Part shown: positions 26,683-34,942 of the stretch, piece after piece
Layout: the number at the start of each line of letters is the position of its first letter
Numbering within the stretch: the first letter of the stretch is position 1
Origin: Nitrospira japonica
GTDB taxonomy: Bacteria; Nitrospirota; Nitrospiria; Nitrospirales; Nitrospiraceae
DNA: 64,000 bases
Direction: 5' to 3'
Assembly: GCF_900169565.1 (NCBI RefSeq)
Contig: NZ_LT828648.1
Span: 3,942,501 to 4,006,500, forward strand
Made by a program: the position numbers and the translations under genes
The notes under the pieces: model-generated
What the model saw: only the letters and a program-made list of their open reading frames with translations
The model's database searches: none
Told to the model about the DNA's origin: nothing

Positions 26683-27560
26683 TAGATTACGTCCGCGAAC
26701 GTCCGCTCCATCCATTTGAAATATAAAAGACCACCCAAGAGAAGCATGATCACTACTCCTGTACTCACGCCAATCGCAAGAAAATCGGGACTTACCTTTC
26801 CAAGTAAAGCCCAACGAAATCCTTCAATCACTCCAACCATCGGATTGAGACTGTAGAGCGGCCGCCACTTTTCCGGCACCATGTTCACCGAATACACGAC
26901 TGGAGAAGCATACATCCACAACTGAATGATTAGAGGAAGTACGGCTCCAATGTCTCGATATTTGACATGGATGGCCGACAGCCACAGTGACACGGCCAGT
27001 GAAGAGGCAAGTGCGAGTAGGAGTAGAAAGGGAAGTGCCAAAACCCCGTATGTTGGAACAACGCCATACCAGATCATCATTCCGATCAACAGCACCAACC
27101 CCACGAAGAAATCCACTAGTCCAACCAGTGTGGCAGAGATTGGAATGATTACTCGAGGGAAATACACCTTTTTGATTAATCCGGCTTCCGCGACCAAGCT
27201 TCCGGCACTCTTATCAAGACTTCGCGAGAAGTACAGCCAGGGAAGTAATGCCGCAAAGGCGAAGAGAGGATATGGAAGCCCGTCTGACGGGAGTTTCGCC
27301 CAGTAGCTAAAGATAACCGTGAAAATCGCCATGGAAAGTAATGGCTGCACGAGTGCCCAGCCAATCCCCATTGCCGTTTGTGCATAGCGAGCTTTCACAT
27401 CGCGCCATGCAAGGAATAGCAGTAACTCCCGATGCATCCAGATGGCGCCAAAGTCTAAGTGAAAAAGGCTGCTTGTTGGTTCAATGAGAATACGGTGGCC
27501 GCCTGCAACGTCCACTTGCAGAGTAGGTGTCGGAGCAAAGATGTCTTTAGCTGCGGTCAT
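26682..27560 (-). CDS. wzm: Polysaccharide ABC exporter permease (Wzm type)
   Basis: Inner-membrane permease of 292 residues, six transmembrane helices by hydrophobicity: ARYAQTAMGIGWALVQPLLSM and helices at about 35-55, 65-85, 115-135, 145-170, 180-200 and 230-255. It has the ABC2 permease look (LWMYASPVVYSVNMVPEKWRP and LNPMVGVIEGFRWALLG are hallmark segments). Together with the coupled ATPase it would export the completed glycan from the cytoplasm. Its ATG is separated from the deacetylase gene by 109 bases. Confidence 0.94.
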   Translation of the reverse strand: MTAAKDIFAPTPTLQVDVAGGHRILIEPTSSLFHLDFGAIWMHRELLLFLAWRDVKARYAQTAMGIGWALVQPLLSMAIFTVIFSYWAKLPSDGLPYPLFAFAALLPWLYFSRSLDKSAGSLVAEAGLIKKVYFPRVIIPISATLVGLVDFFVGLVLLIGMMIWYGVVPTYGVLALPFLLLLALASSLAVSLWLSAIHVKYRDIGAVLPLIIQLWMYASPVVYSVNMVPEKWRPLYSLNPMVGVIEGFRWALLGKVSPDFLAIGVSTGVVIMLLLGGLLYFKWMERTFADVI

Positions 27561-27669
27561 TGAAGTTTCCTATCTGAGTCTAGCATAGGGATAGGCCGAG
27601 TAAAGAAAGCACATGGAGTATTGGTCTCAAATTTGCGAGACGGGATGGACAGCGCGCGAGGAAAAGATT

Positions 27670-28560
27670 TTAGCCACAAACCGCGCTTTGGAGTGATTCT
27701 CGATGAGAATGCTCCATACCTTCAATAAGCCTCTGAATCGGGCCAAAACGGAACTCGCTTAGCAGGGACACAAGCCTCGGTTCTGTCTTATGAAGATTGT
27801 TGTAGTGGCGAAATCTCGACAGCAAAGAACCTTCCATGCGAGGTTGGGCTGGGTCAAGCTCCCAGGGATGAAGGTACATAACCAGCGGCTGTCTCGCACG
27901 CTCGATTCTTTTGAGAAAGCGGCGCAGAATTATGTACGGTATCAGACGGAAGTAGCCGCCACCAGCAACCGGCCATCGGAGACCGAATACTTCAATCGTG
28001 GAAGGGGGAACTTCCCACAGAAAACCGGCTTTTGTCGCTAACCGGTGGCAATGTGGTTCTGCGCCAGGCATCCCGTATCTATCGTGAACGATCGGGAAGA
28101 CACTAGAGTCATATACATAGCCCTCTTCCACAAGAATTTCCAAGGCCCATCGCGTTTCATTTGTAATTGAAAAACTCGGGGCTCGGTAGCCTAATATAGG
28201 CTTTCCAATAGCATTCTCCAGTATCTGCTTCGCCTTCCGAATATCGGCCCTGAAGCTTTCAGGCGTTTGCGTAGTCACCAATTCATGTGAGTAGCCATGA
28301 GAAGCGATCTCATGACCTTCCAGAGAAAGTGATCTGATCAATTCCGGATGGCGCTCCGCCACCCAACCAAGCACAAAGAATGTCGCCTTCATATCATGAG
28401 CTGCCAATATATCGGCGATCCTGCGCGTATTGTTTTCAACACGACTCTCAAGAGAATCCCATTGTTGCCTTCTGTTCTCAGACCAAAATGCGGATACCTG
28501 GAAATGCTCTTCCACGTCGAACGACAGACCGTGATGGAGTGCGGATTTTGCGGAATTCAT
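27670..28560 (-). CDS. XrtA-associated polysaccharide deacetylase (NodB with DUF3473-like tail)
   Basis: A 296-residue polysaccharide deacetylase of the kind found in exosortase-A EPS loci. GLSFDVEEHFQVSAFWSEN is motif 1, EIASHGYSHELV motif 2 (HxxxH), LGYRAPSFSI motif 3, and a C-terminal DUF3473-like region contains PVAGGGYFRLIPY and MYLHPWELDPAQPRM. It lacks a signal peptide. Its ATG overlaps the sugar transferase stop by four bases (ATGA, 28557-28560), coupling the two. It probably removes N-acetyl groups from the EPS or its precursor. No exosortase gene is in this window. Confidence 0.9.
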   Translation of the reverse strand: MNSAKSALHHGLSFDVEEHFQVSAFWSENRRQQWDSLESRVENNTRRIADILAAHDMKATFFVLGWVAERHPELIRSLSLEGHEIASHGYSHELVTTQTPESFRADIRKAKQILENAIGKPILGYRAPSFSITNETRWALEILVEEGYVYDSSVFPIVHDRYGMPGAEPHCHRLATKAGFLWEVPPSTIEVFGLRWPVAGGGYFRLIPYIILRRFLKRIERARQPLVMYLHPWELDPAQPRMEGSLLSRFRHYNNLHKTEPRLVSLLSEFRFGPIQRLIEGMEHSHRESLQSAVCG

Positions 28561-29630
28561 CGAGCCCCTTCACCCAAACTAATCACTCGGACGGTTTCGA
28601 TCAAGATACGAAAATCCAATCGGAGTGACAGGTGCTTCACATAGTACAAATCATATTGGAGTTTGACATGGGAATCTTCAACAGAGGCGCCATAGCGGAA
28701 CTGGGTCTGAGCCCACCCCGTAATTCCAGGCCTTACGGCGTGACGAATATCATAATAAGGAATGACCGACCGGAGTTCCTGAACAAACACCGGACGTTCC
28801 GGACGAGGACCAACAAGACTCATTTCCCCTTTGAGCACATTGATGAGCTGCGGAATCTCATCAAGCCTCCATTTCCTCAAGTATCGACCCACTCTTGACA
28901 CACGCGGATCCTTTTCAGTTGTCCAACGTGCGCCACCCTTTTCGGCATCGATAAACATCGAGCGAAACTTCCAGATCATATATGGTTGAGCGCGAAGACC
29001 AACTCTCACCTGGCGATAAAATACCGGACCAGGCGAATCTAGCCGAATGATGATTCCAACCAGAACCATTACCGGCAGGAGGGCCGCGAGCCCTACAAAT
29101 GATAGACACACATCGATAAACCGCTTGAGCGTTTTCACGATAAAGCCAGCGCGAAAACCTGTGGAAAAAATGATAGCACTAGGCTTAAGCTCGTCTATCG
29201 GAATCCGGCCCGACTCTTCTTCATACAAATGATGTCCGTCAAATACATCAATTCCCATCCCCTTCAAATCGAGCAACTCTTTGAGGGGAAGTATTGCCCG
29301 TCGATCTTCTAGACAAACGGCAATCGTATCCACCCGGTGACGCTCGACGACATCGACGAGCTGATCCATTACACCGATTACCGTTTGTTCTCTCGAGCCT
29401 TCGAGCATTTGCGCATCATCTTTCGCCAGCATTCCCACCACGTCTGTGAACATCCTTCTTCGAGAAAGCAGGATCTGCGAAAGGTCGCGGGCAAGTGGCC
29501 CGGTTCCAAGAATGAGTATTCTTCGCTTGGCGCCGGGTACGCGAAAAATCGCCTTCGGTGCACGCTCGTCGACGAAGGGCCGAACCCTCTGCGATCCTGA
29601 TCTATCTGAGCTGCTTACGATTAGACTCAT
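28557..29630 (-). CDS. Priming sugar transferase without N-terminal membrane bundle
   Basis: A 357-residue phosphoglycosyl transferase that would attach the first sugar-phosphate to undecaprenyl phosphate. The N-terminal part is a CoA-binding-like Rossmann domain ([15 protein letters not shown]), then one transmembrane/reentrant helix ([19 protein letters not shown]) and the catalytic domain: [62 protein letters not shown]. Typical family members are about 460 residues and begin with four or five helices; these are missing here. Start chosen at ATG 29628-29630 (29 bases inside the Wzc gene), with TAGGG ahead of it. Confidence 0.88.
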   Translation of the reverse strand: MSLIVSSSDRSGSQRVRPFVDERAPKAIFRVPGAKRRILILGTGPLARDLSQILLSRRRMFTDVVGMLAKDDAQMLEGSREQTVIGVMDQLVDVVERHRVDTIAVCLEDRRAILPLKELLDLKGMGIDVFDGHHLYEEESGRIPIDELKPSAIIFSTGFRAGFIVKTLKRFIDVCLSFVGLAALLPVMVLVGIIIRLDSPGPVFYRQVRVGLRAQPYMIWKFRSMFIDAEKGGARWTTEKDPRVSRVGRYLRKWRLDEIPQLINVLKGEMSLVGPRPERPVFVQELRSVIPYYDIRHAVRPGITGWAQTQFRYGASVEDSHVKLQYDLYYVKHLSLRLDFRILIETVRVISLGEGAR

Positions 29631-31881
29631 AAACCCTACTGCTGTAGTTGTAATAGGAGTACGGTGCATCCTGCGCTTCAACTCCATTCAAGATGACCGC
29701 AACCGCTCTTTCCTGCCCAATCATCTTGATTGCGCTACTCACCACGTCGCGGGAAGTGGCTCGAGCCCTAACGACATGGGCCACCACATCCGCGGACCTA
29801 ACTATGAGCATGGCCTCTGCGACGGGGAGTAAGGGCGGAGAATCCACAACGACATAGTCGAATCGCTCTCTCAAACTGGCAATGAGTTCGGAGAGTCGGT
29901 CAGCATGAGTCAGAGCAGCAGTTCCAGACTGCTCGATTCCGGCCGGCAGAATCCAAACCCCCAATTGCTCATGGTATTCTAAGCACTCCTCCAATGTCTT
30001 GTGTCCAAGTAGCACTTCAGCTACTCCCGCTGCCAACTCTAAGCCTGCATAGGCATGCACCATTGGTCTTTTCAGGTCACAGTCCAGAAGTACTGTCTTC
30101 CTATTCAAGTCTCTTGAAAGAACATGAGCCAGATTCAGTGCCGTAGAGGTTTTCCCTTCCCCCATCAAAGCACTCGATATACACACCACCGTGCTTTTTT
30201 GTTTATCGACCATTAGACCAAGTCTGGTAGCAGCCACGCGATATTGCTCGGCAACAGCCGACCTCGGATACCACATAGCCACAAGCTCCGGTCCAACGGC
30301 GACCTGCATAGCACCGGACGTTGTTGAATCCTCCCGATTGAGGCCCGGCAAGGACAGCAGCCGTGGTTTTCGCGCGACCGGTTCCACCGATCCCTTGGCG
30401 GATCCGGGCCAAGCCGACTCAAACTGAGAAATAGCCGCAAGAACCGGAAGCCCGAGAGTCAGTTCCACCTCTTCCGCAGACACAAAGCCTCGCCGCAACA
30501 GTTCTATCCCAAAGGCTGAGCCAAAACCTACCGCACATCCAAAACCGAAACCTCCAAACAGGATGAAGTAGATATTCGGTTTCTCAGGCAGATTGGGCAA
30601 ACCGGCTTGCTGAACGATGCGCAGCTTGGTCCCCTGACTCTTCTGCTCCAAATCACTAGCCATACCGATCGTCATTTTCTTTTCGAGAATCGATTGGTAG
30701 TTTTTCTGCAAATTTTCATAGTCACGCTGTATCGACATCAATTCTTGCTGGTTTACTGTCGTACCCTCAATCCTAGCCTCATATTTTCGGATCTCAGCCT
30801 TGATACGAGATTGTCGAAGCCGAACCAGTTCCAACTCCCTCAGGATGTCTTCGCGCTGCTTCGTCAATTCCGTCTTATACGGATCAATGGCCTTGCGTTT
30901 GCGCTTGACGCCGGTGTCACTATCAATGGCAGGCTCTTGATCTATATAGAGCTCAATGTAATCTTCGGTGCTCATCGCCTGCAATTTTTTGATCTCATTG
31001 CGGACGCTCGCAACATCAGGATATGACTCTTTATATGTGGATTGCAGTGCGGCTAGATTTCGTTCCAACTGCTTGATCCGCGACAGACGCGGGTCTTTCG
31101 TGGCGCGCTGAGGCCCTACATCGCTGGCAGGATCCTCATACTCTCTAATTGCCTTGTCCACAGAATCCAGACGCAAGCTGACCGTTTTCTCCACCTCCTG
31201 CTGCGCAGCCAATTCAGTTTCCAGGCGATCAATCGCGTGCATATTAGAATTGAGCTGTTCGGGAAGCTGTCCCAGGTGGGATTGTTTGAATTCGGCGAGC
31301 GCCTTCTCCTTCACCTCTAATTTTTTTTTCAGGACATCTAACTCGTGCTGCAAGAACTCCGATGAACTTTCCGCAATGACGGCACGACTTTCACTGTGTT
31401 CTTTCACGAAAAGGCCCGACAGTCTGGCTATTACGTCCCTTGCCATCTCCGGACTAGAGTCGGCGAAGGACACCCGTACAAAAGGAGCTTCTTTCACGTC
31501 AAACTTGACTTCCTTACGCATCCTTGAGGCGATATAGTCATCGTATTCTCGAGTCGACCCTTCCTTTTCATAGCCGTAGAGGTGGAATTCTTGAGCCACC
31601 TGCATTAACAATTCTTGCTTATACAGCCATTCACTCATCGCACCGACTCGATTGGCCATGACAAACTCAGGCTTGTCTCCTGCGGGTTCATCGACACTTT
31701 GAACATAGCGTACTTTTTGTTCTTCGAATTGGACTAAGACACTGGACCGATAACTCTTTGGCAACCATTCATAGAGTCCCCAGGAGAGCCCCGTGGACAC
31801 CACGACGGCCACGATGATCATCCATTTATGATTATTTACGACTCTGAGATAGTCCTCAGGAGTATTGAGACCTGTGTACAC
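29602..31881 (-). CDS. wzc: Polysaccharide co-polymerase / tyrosine autokinase (Wzc-type)
   Basis: A 759-residue inner-membrane co-polymerase joined to a BY-kinase, controlling EPS chain length and assembly. Helix 1 is near residues 17-35; a long coiled-coil periplasmic part follows (residues 160-420); helix 2 near 440-460; then the kinase with VCISSALMGEGKTSTALNLAHV (Walker A), VVLLDCDLKRP (A') and FDYVVVDSPPLL (Walker B). The end is a tyrosine cluster, [12 protein letters not shown], the expected autophosphorylation site. The GTG at 31879-31881 is the apparent start. A nine-base A tract lies at 31321-31329. Confidence 0.95.
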   Translation of the reverse strand: MYTGLNTPEDYLRVVNNHKWMIIVAVVVSTGLSWGLYEWLPKSYRSSVLVQFEEQKVRYVQSVDEPAGDKPEFVMANRVGAMSEWLYKQELLMQVAQEFHLYGYEKEGSTREYDDYIASRMRKEVKFDVKEAPFVRVSFADSSPEMARDVIARLSGLFVKEHSESRAVIAESSSEFLQHELDVLKKKLEVKEKALAEFKQSHLGQLPEQLNSNMHAIDRLETELAAQQEVEKTVSLRLDSVDKAIREYEDPASDVGPQRATKDPRLSRIKQLERNLAALQSTYKESYPDVASVRNEIKKLQAMSTEDYIELYIDQEPAIDSDTGVKRKRKAIDPYKTELTKQREDILRELELVRLRQSRIKAEIRKYEARIEGTTVNQQELMSIQRDYENLQKNYQSILEKKMTIGMASDLEQKSQGTKLRIVQQAGLPNLPEKPNIYFILFGGFGFGCAVGFGSAFGIELLRRGFVSAEEVELTLGLPVLAAISQFESAWPGSAKGSVEPVARKPRLLSLPGLNREDSTTSGAMQVAVGPELVAMWYPRSAVAEQYRVAATRLGLMVDKQKSTVVCISSALMGEGKTSTALNLAHVLSRDLNRKTVLLDCDLKRPMVHAYAGLELAAGVAEVLLGHKTLEECLEYHEQLGVWILPAGIEQSGTAALTHADRLSELIASLRERFDYVVVDSPPLLPVAEAMLIVRSADVVAHVVRARATSRDVVSSAIKMIGQERAVAVILNGVEAQDAPYSYYNYSSRVYESNRKQLR
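31321..31329 (-). repeat. Nine-base A tract in wzc (T9 on plus strand)
   Basis: T9 on the plus strand encoding the Lys-Lys-Lys of the coiled-coil region. A slippery homopolymer of this size in a long kinase gene may allow transcriptional slippage or on/off switching; read in frame here. Confidence 0.85.
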
Positions 31882-31905
31882 GTCTTCGCGATGCTCCTTA
31901 TTCTG

Positions 31906-33462
31906 TTACTTTCCAGGCCCCAGTAGGGTCCCACCACCGGACGGAATCGCCCCAGGTCCTGCATCTGAAGGAGTCCCACCTTCAGCGGGAGCGGCCGTTC
32001 CAGAGGTTCCGAATGACCCCAGCCCCCCCATGCGGAAGAAAGATTGATTGGTAAACGCGTAGGAAAGCGTTAACATCACCATCTTCTTTGAAAATGCATA
32101 TTGATCTTCAATTCCAGTTGGCTGTTCATTCATATTAGAAAAATACATCCATCTGTAGGTCAAATTGGCAAGCACTGGACCGATTAAGTAACTGGCCCCA
32201 ACACTCGCATTTACTGAATCGAATGTTGATTGGGGATCACTGGTTGAACCATGCGAATAGTTAAGGCCTAGCTGACCCGAAAGTTTGGAAGTAATTCCAC
32301 CGGTGATATTTGCCCCAGCAATGTGTGTTTTCATTGGGCCAGATCCAATAACGAAACTGGGATAGACGTTGTAGTTGTAACTCAGCCTGGTTCCGAACTG
32401 ACCGGGTGGCATGATCCCACCAGGCATCAATGTCCCTTCCAAAGCAGGCAAGCCATCGAACGGCGCAGGGGCGGCTGCACCAGCAGCTCTAAGTCCCTCA
32501 GAAAATGTTACGTAGTTTAAATTAGCAGTGATGGCAGGAGCTACTTGCAATGGAACCCTTTGCCCAGCACCCGTCGAATCGATAGGCATAGTCATGACAC
32601 CACCACCCATCAGCGTCGTGCTCAGCGTTGGGGTCCATTTTCGATCCCAATTCAACGTTCCATTGAAGGTAGTGAAGGAGCTCGACCCCCCGGTATTGCC
32701 TTGTTGATCGAAATGGGACATCCGCGCAGTGGTTCCCACTGTATCCCGGAGCGACAATTGGTTCGCAATGGTCATTGTGGCCTGATGGCCGTCTGTATCG
32801 AAAAGCTGATTCTCAACTCCTCCGGACTGGCCACTGAAGTGGATCTTGGAATAGTTATAGCTGCCACTTACAGTTGTGGTACGCGTCAGCAAGTATCCGG
32901 CATTTACTCCAAAATTCAGGTTGTGTGTGTACACGCGGTTCGTGACTTGTCCGACGTTCAGCGGAGAGGTTATCGTCGTCGCTCCTGCTCCGGCGCCGAT
33001 ACCTCCTCCCGTCGCTCCAAAGGAGGTCACGGACGGGGTGAATTGATATGTTCCAAAAAGGCCGAAGGAGACGATGCGTTGGGAAATTCTGTCTGCGTAG
33101 TTCTTGAGGTCAAGACGTCCAGTAGCATTGAGTCCCGTATAATTGAGATTGCTGTTGTGCGCGTACATCGAAACGATGCCTCCGACCGCAAAACTACTTC
33201 GCACACGCGATCCTAATTGCGCCACGTTGATCTGAGGCGTAATCTGCGTGATGAAATCTTCAGGTTGAGTGCCTGGCTGCAATAGCGACTTGGGGGTATA
33301 AAAGACATTTGAATCATAAGTCTCAGTGACCGACACGGTTGGAATAATACGTGTCTGTGCAAACGCACTCATGTTCATGAACCAGCCGAGGGTTGCAAGC
33401 ATGATGAAGGTGAAGAGAGCCCATTGTCCAGTTAGGCCGGAATCACGGTACAACAATGACAT
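31906..33462 (-). CDS. Outer-membrane beta-barrel protein of the EPS export locus
   Basis: A 518-residue outer-membrane protein. The signal peptide ends near MSAFAQ and is followed by RIIPTVSVTETYDSNVFY, which resembles PEP-CTERM-associated outer-membrane barrels. The body is rich in alternating hydrophobic strands, ending with MVMLTLSYAF, where a barrel would normally stop. About 40 Gly/Pro/Ala-rich residues follow, an unusual tail. ATG 33460-33462 has AAGG six bases ahead and lies inside the wza gene by about 20 bases. Short Wza proteins without their own outer-membrane helix may use this barrel as the pore. Confidence 0.82.
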   Translation of the reverse strand: MSLLYRDSGLTGQWALFTFIMLATLGWFMNMSAFAQTRIIPTVSVTETYDSNVFYTPKSLLQPGTQPEDFITQITPQINVAQLGSRVRSSFAVGGIVSMYAHNSNLNYTGLNATGRLDLKNYADRISQRIVSFGLFGTYQFTPSVTSFGATGGGIGAGAGATTITSPLNVGQVTNRVYTHNLNFGVNAGYLLTRTTTVSGSYNYSKIHFSGQSGGVENQLFDTDGHQATMTIANQLSLRDTVGTTARMSHFDQQGNTGGSSSFTTFNGTLNWDRKWTPTLSTTLMGGGVMTMPIDSTGAGQRVPLQVAPAITANLNYVTFSEGLRAAGAAAPAPFDGLPALEGTLMPGGIMPPGQFGTRLSYNYNVYPSFVIGSGPMKTHIAGANITGGITSKLSGQLGLNYSHGSTSDPQSTFDSVNASVGASYLIGPVLANLTYRWMYFSNMNEQPTGIEDQYAFSKKMVMLTLSYAFTNQSFFRMGGLGSFGTSGTAAPAEGGTPSDAGPGAIPSGGGTLLGPGK

Positions 33463-34084
33463 CACCAGCCTTCAGGACGATATTTGCCTCCAGGTTTCTG
33501 CCTTGGACAATATCTTGATAAGGAACCGGAATCATGACCTGCTTCGTTTCCCCCTGTCCGTTCTTGACCATTCTGAGAACATGCACATTATTTCTGGATG
33601 CGAAGGTCGTGAACCCTCCGGCGTATGAGATTCCTTGAAGCACACTCGCAAAAGACTTCAGTACGTACTTGCCAGGCTTAGCGACTTCACCGACAACGAA
33701 CACATGGTAACTATTGATTTCTTTAACCTGCACTGACACGGTCGGCGTCGACATGTATTCCGCGAGCTTGTCCGCGACCTGCTTTGACAAATCCTGTGCG
33801 GTAAGACCGGCCGCTGTTATATCGCCGATGAGAGGAAGAGAAATTTTCCCATCGGGCCTGACAATAACCTCTTTGGAGAGGTCCTGATTCCTCCAAACAG
33901 TGACGACCAATACATCTTCCGGGCCAATAAGAAATTCGGTGGGAGGCACAGAGGAGCCGCGATATTGCATATCTTGCGACTGACAACCCACCATCGAATA
34001 TTGCAGCAACAGTACGAGAAGCCCTGCAATAAGACGCCCTTTGCCGTTACGTTTACCACTGAAAATGCTTTTCACTACGCCCAT
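33443..34084 (-). CDS. wza: Polysaccharide export lipoprotein, Wza/OPX type (copy 1)
   Basis: A 213-residue export protein. The signal ends at SMVGC, a lipobox, giving an outer-membrane lipoprotein. Then come FLIGPEDVLVVTVWRNQDLSKE (Poly_export domain), KISLPLIGDITAAGLT and a SLBB domain, HVFVVGEVAKPGKY and LQGISYAGGFTT. Length is half that of E. coli Wza (about 380), and the second SLBB repeat and outer-membrane helix are missing. It is a near-duplicate of 34149-34829, 64 bases upstream. Probably forms the periplasmic part of the export conduit. Confidence 0.92.
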   Translation of the reverse strand: MGVVKSIFSGKRNGKGRLIAGLLVLLLQYSMVGCQSQDMQYRGSSVPPTEFLIGPEDVLVVTVWRNQDLSKEVIVRPDGKISLPLIGDITAAGLTAQDLSKQVADKLAEYMSTPTVSVQVKEINSYHVFVVGEVAKPGKYVLKSFASVLQGISYAGGFTTFASRNNVHVLRMVKNGQGETKQVMIPVPYQDIVQGRNLEANIVLKAGDVIVVP

Positions 34085-34148
34085 GTTGGCTCCATGAGAC
34101 CAGAATTTCTATATGTACAGCGCTCGTCGCGCGATCTTAGTTCAGCTT

Positions 34149-34829
34149 CTACCGACTCGGCAGCACCACCATGGTCTCGGATGGGACGACGATCTGATCA
34201 CCTGGCTTCAATTCGATGTTTTGACTGGACCCATCTCGTACAACAATGTCGTCGTAGCTCGCCTTGAGCTTGGTCTGCCCTTCGCCGTCCTTCGTAAACC
34301 GGAACACCACAATCTTGTTTCGGGCCGCCATGGGCGTGAACCCGCCAGCAACAGTAATGCCTTGCAGTAAGGTGGTCTTGCTCTTCAGGGGAAACTTTCC
34401 TGGCTTGTTAACTTCGCCCAAAACGTAAATGTTATAGCTCTGTACATCCTTTATCATGATGGAAATCGTGGGATTTTCCATGTAGGCCCTGAGTCCTGTC
34501 GAAATCTCCTCGGTCAATTGAGTGGGTGTCTTTGCGACTGCGGAGATATCTCCCAAGAGAGGAAGCGAAATTCTTCCATCTGGCCTCACCTGGACTTGCT
34601 TTGACAGATCTGCGTTCTTCCAGACGGTAATCTCCAAAACGTCTTCAGGACCTATAATATATTCCGGCGTGACTATTAGGAGTGATTTTTCGGCAGCGCC
34701 AGGTGCCGCTGCTTTAGTGGAAGCCGCACCATGCTTCTTGGGATCAACCTCTTGTGCTGAAACGACTGACATACCAGTCAGTAGTGTTAGTAGCACCGCG
34801 TACACTCCAAGTACATTTGTCTTCCGCAT
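34149..34829 (-). CDS. wza: Polysaccharide export protein, Wza/OPX type (copy 2, signal peptide but no lipobox)
   Basis: A 226-residue export protein closely resembling copy 1: EYIIGPEDVLEITVWKNADLSKQ, GRISLPLLGDISAVAKT and IYVLGEVNKPGKFPLKSK match almost block by block. The signal peptide ends near SVVSAQ, with no Cys, so it is periplasmic rather than lipidated. It is the first export gene after the RfaH-like gene, with ATG 34827-34829 behind a GAGG site. The 113-base gap before it holds the ops-like element. Tandem copies with one lipidated and one soluble form suggest a two-component ring. Confidence 0.9.
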   Translation of the reverse strand: MRKTNVLGVYAVLLTLLTGMSVVSAQEVDPKKHGAASTKAAAPGAAEKSLLIVTPEYIIGPEDVLEITVWKNADLSKQVQVRPDGRISLPLLGDISAVAKTPTQLTEEISTGLRAYMENPTISIMIKDVQSYNIYVLGEVNKPGKFPLKSKTTLLQGITVAGGFTPMAARNKIVVFRFTKDGEGQTKLKASYDDIVVRDGSSQNIELKPGDQIVVPSETMVVLPSR

Positions 34830-34867
34830 GTTTATGACCTCATAAGAACATAATTGTCGGCATCAAG

Positions 34868-34880
34868 GCAGGCTACCGCC
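34868..34880 (-). promoter_or_regulatory. ops-like element upstream of wza
   Basis: Read on the minus strand, 34880-34868 is GGCGGTAGCCTGC. The E. coli operon polarity suppressor begins GGCGGTAGCGTGC, so 12 of 13 bases match, including the whole GGCGGTAG core. It sits about 40 bases upstream of the wza start and 60 bases downstream of the RfaH-like gene stop, inside a short inverted repeat (TCAAGG...CCTTGA, 34863-34885). The known role of ops is to pause RNA polymerase and load RfaH. Match is seen; function is inferred. Confidence 0.65.
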
Positions 34881-34942
34881 CTTGAGGATACACCTCTCTC
34901 ACTTGAAACCAACTCAAATAACAGACCCGTCTCTCACTATAC

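Noticed and set aside
34863-34885. The TCAAGG...CCTTGA hairpin as an intrinsic terminator.
   Set aside because: Short stem with an 11-base loop and no T-run; the enclosed ops-like core explains it better.
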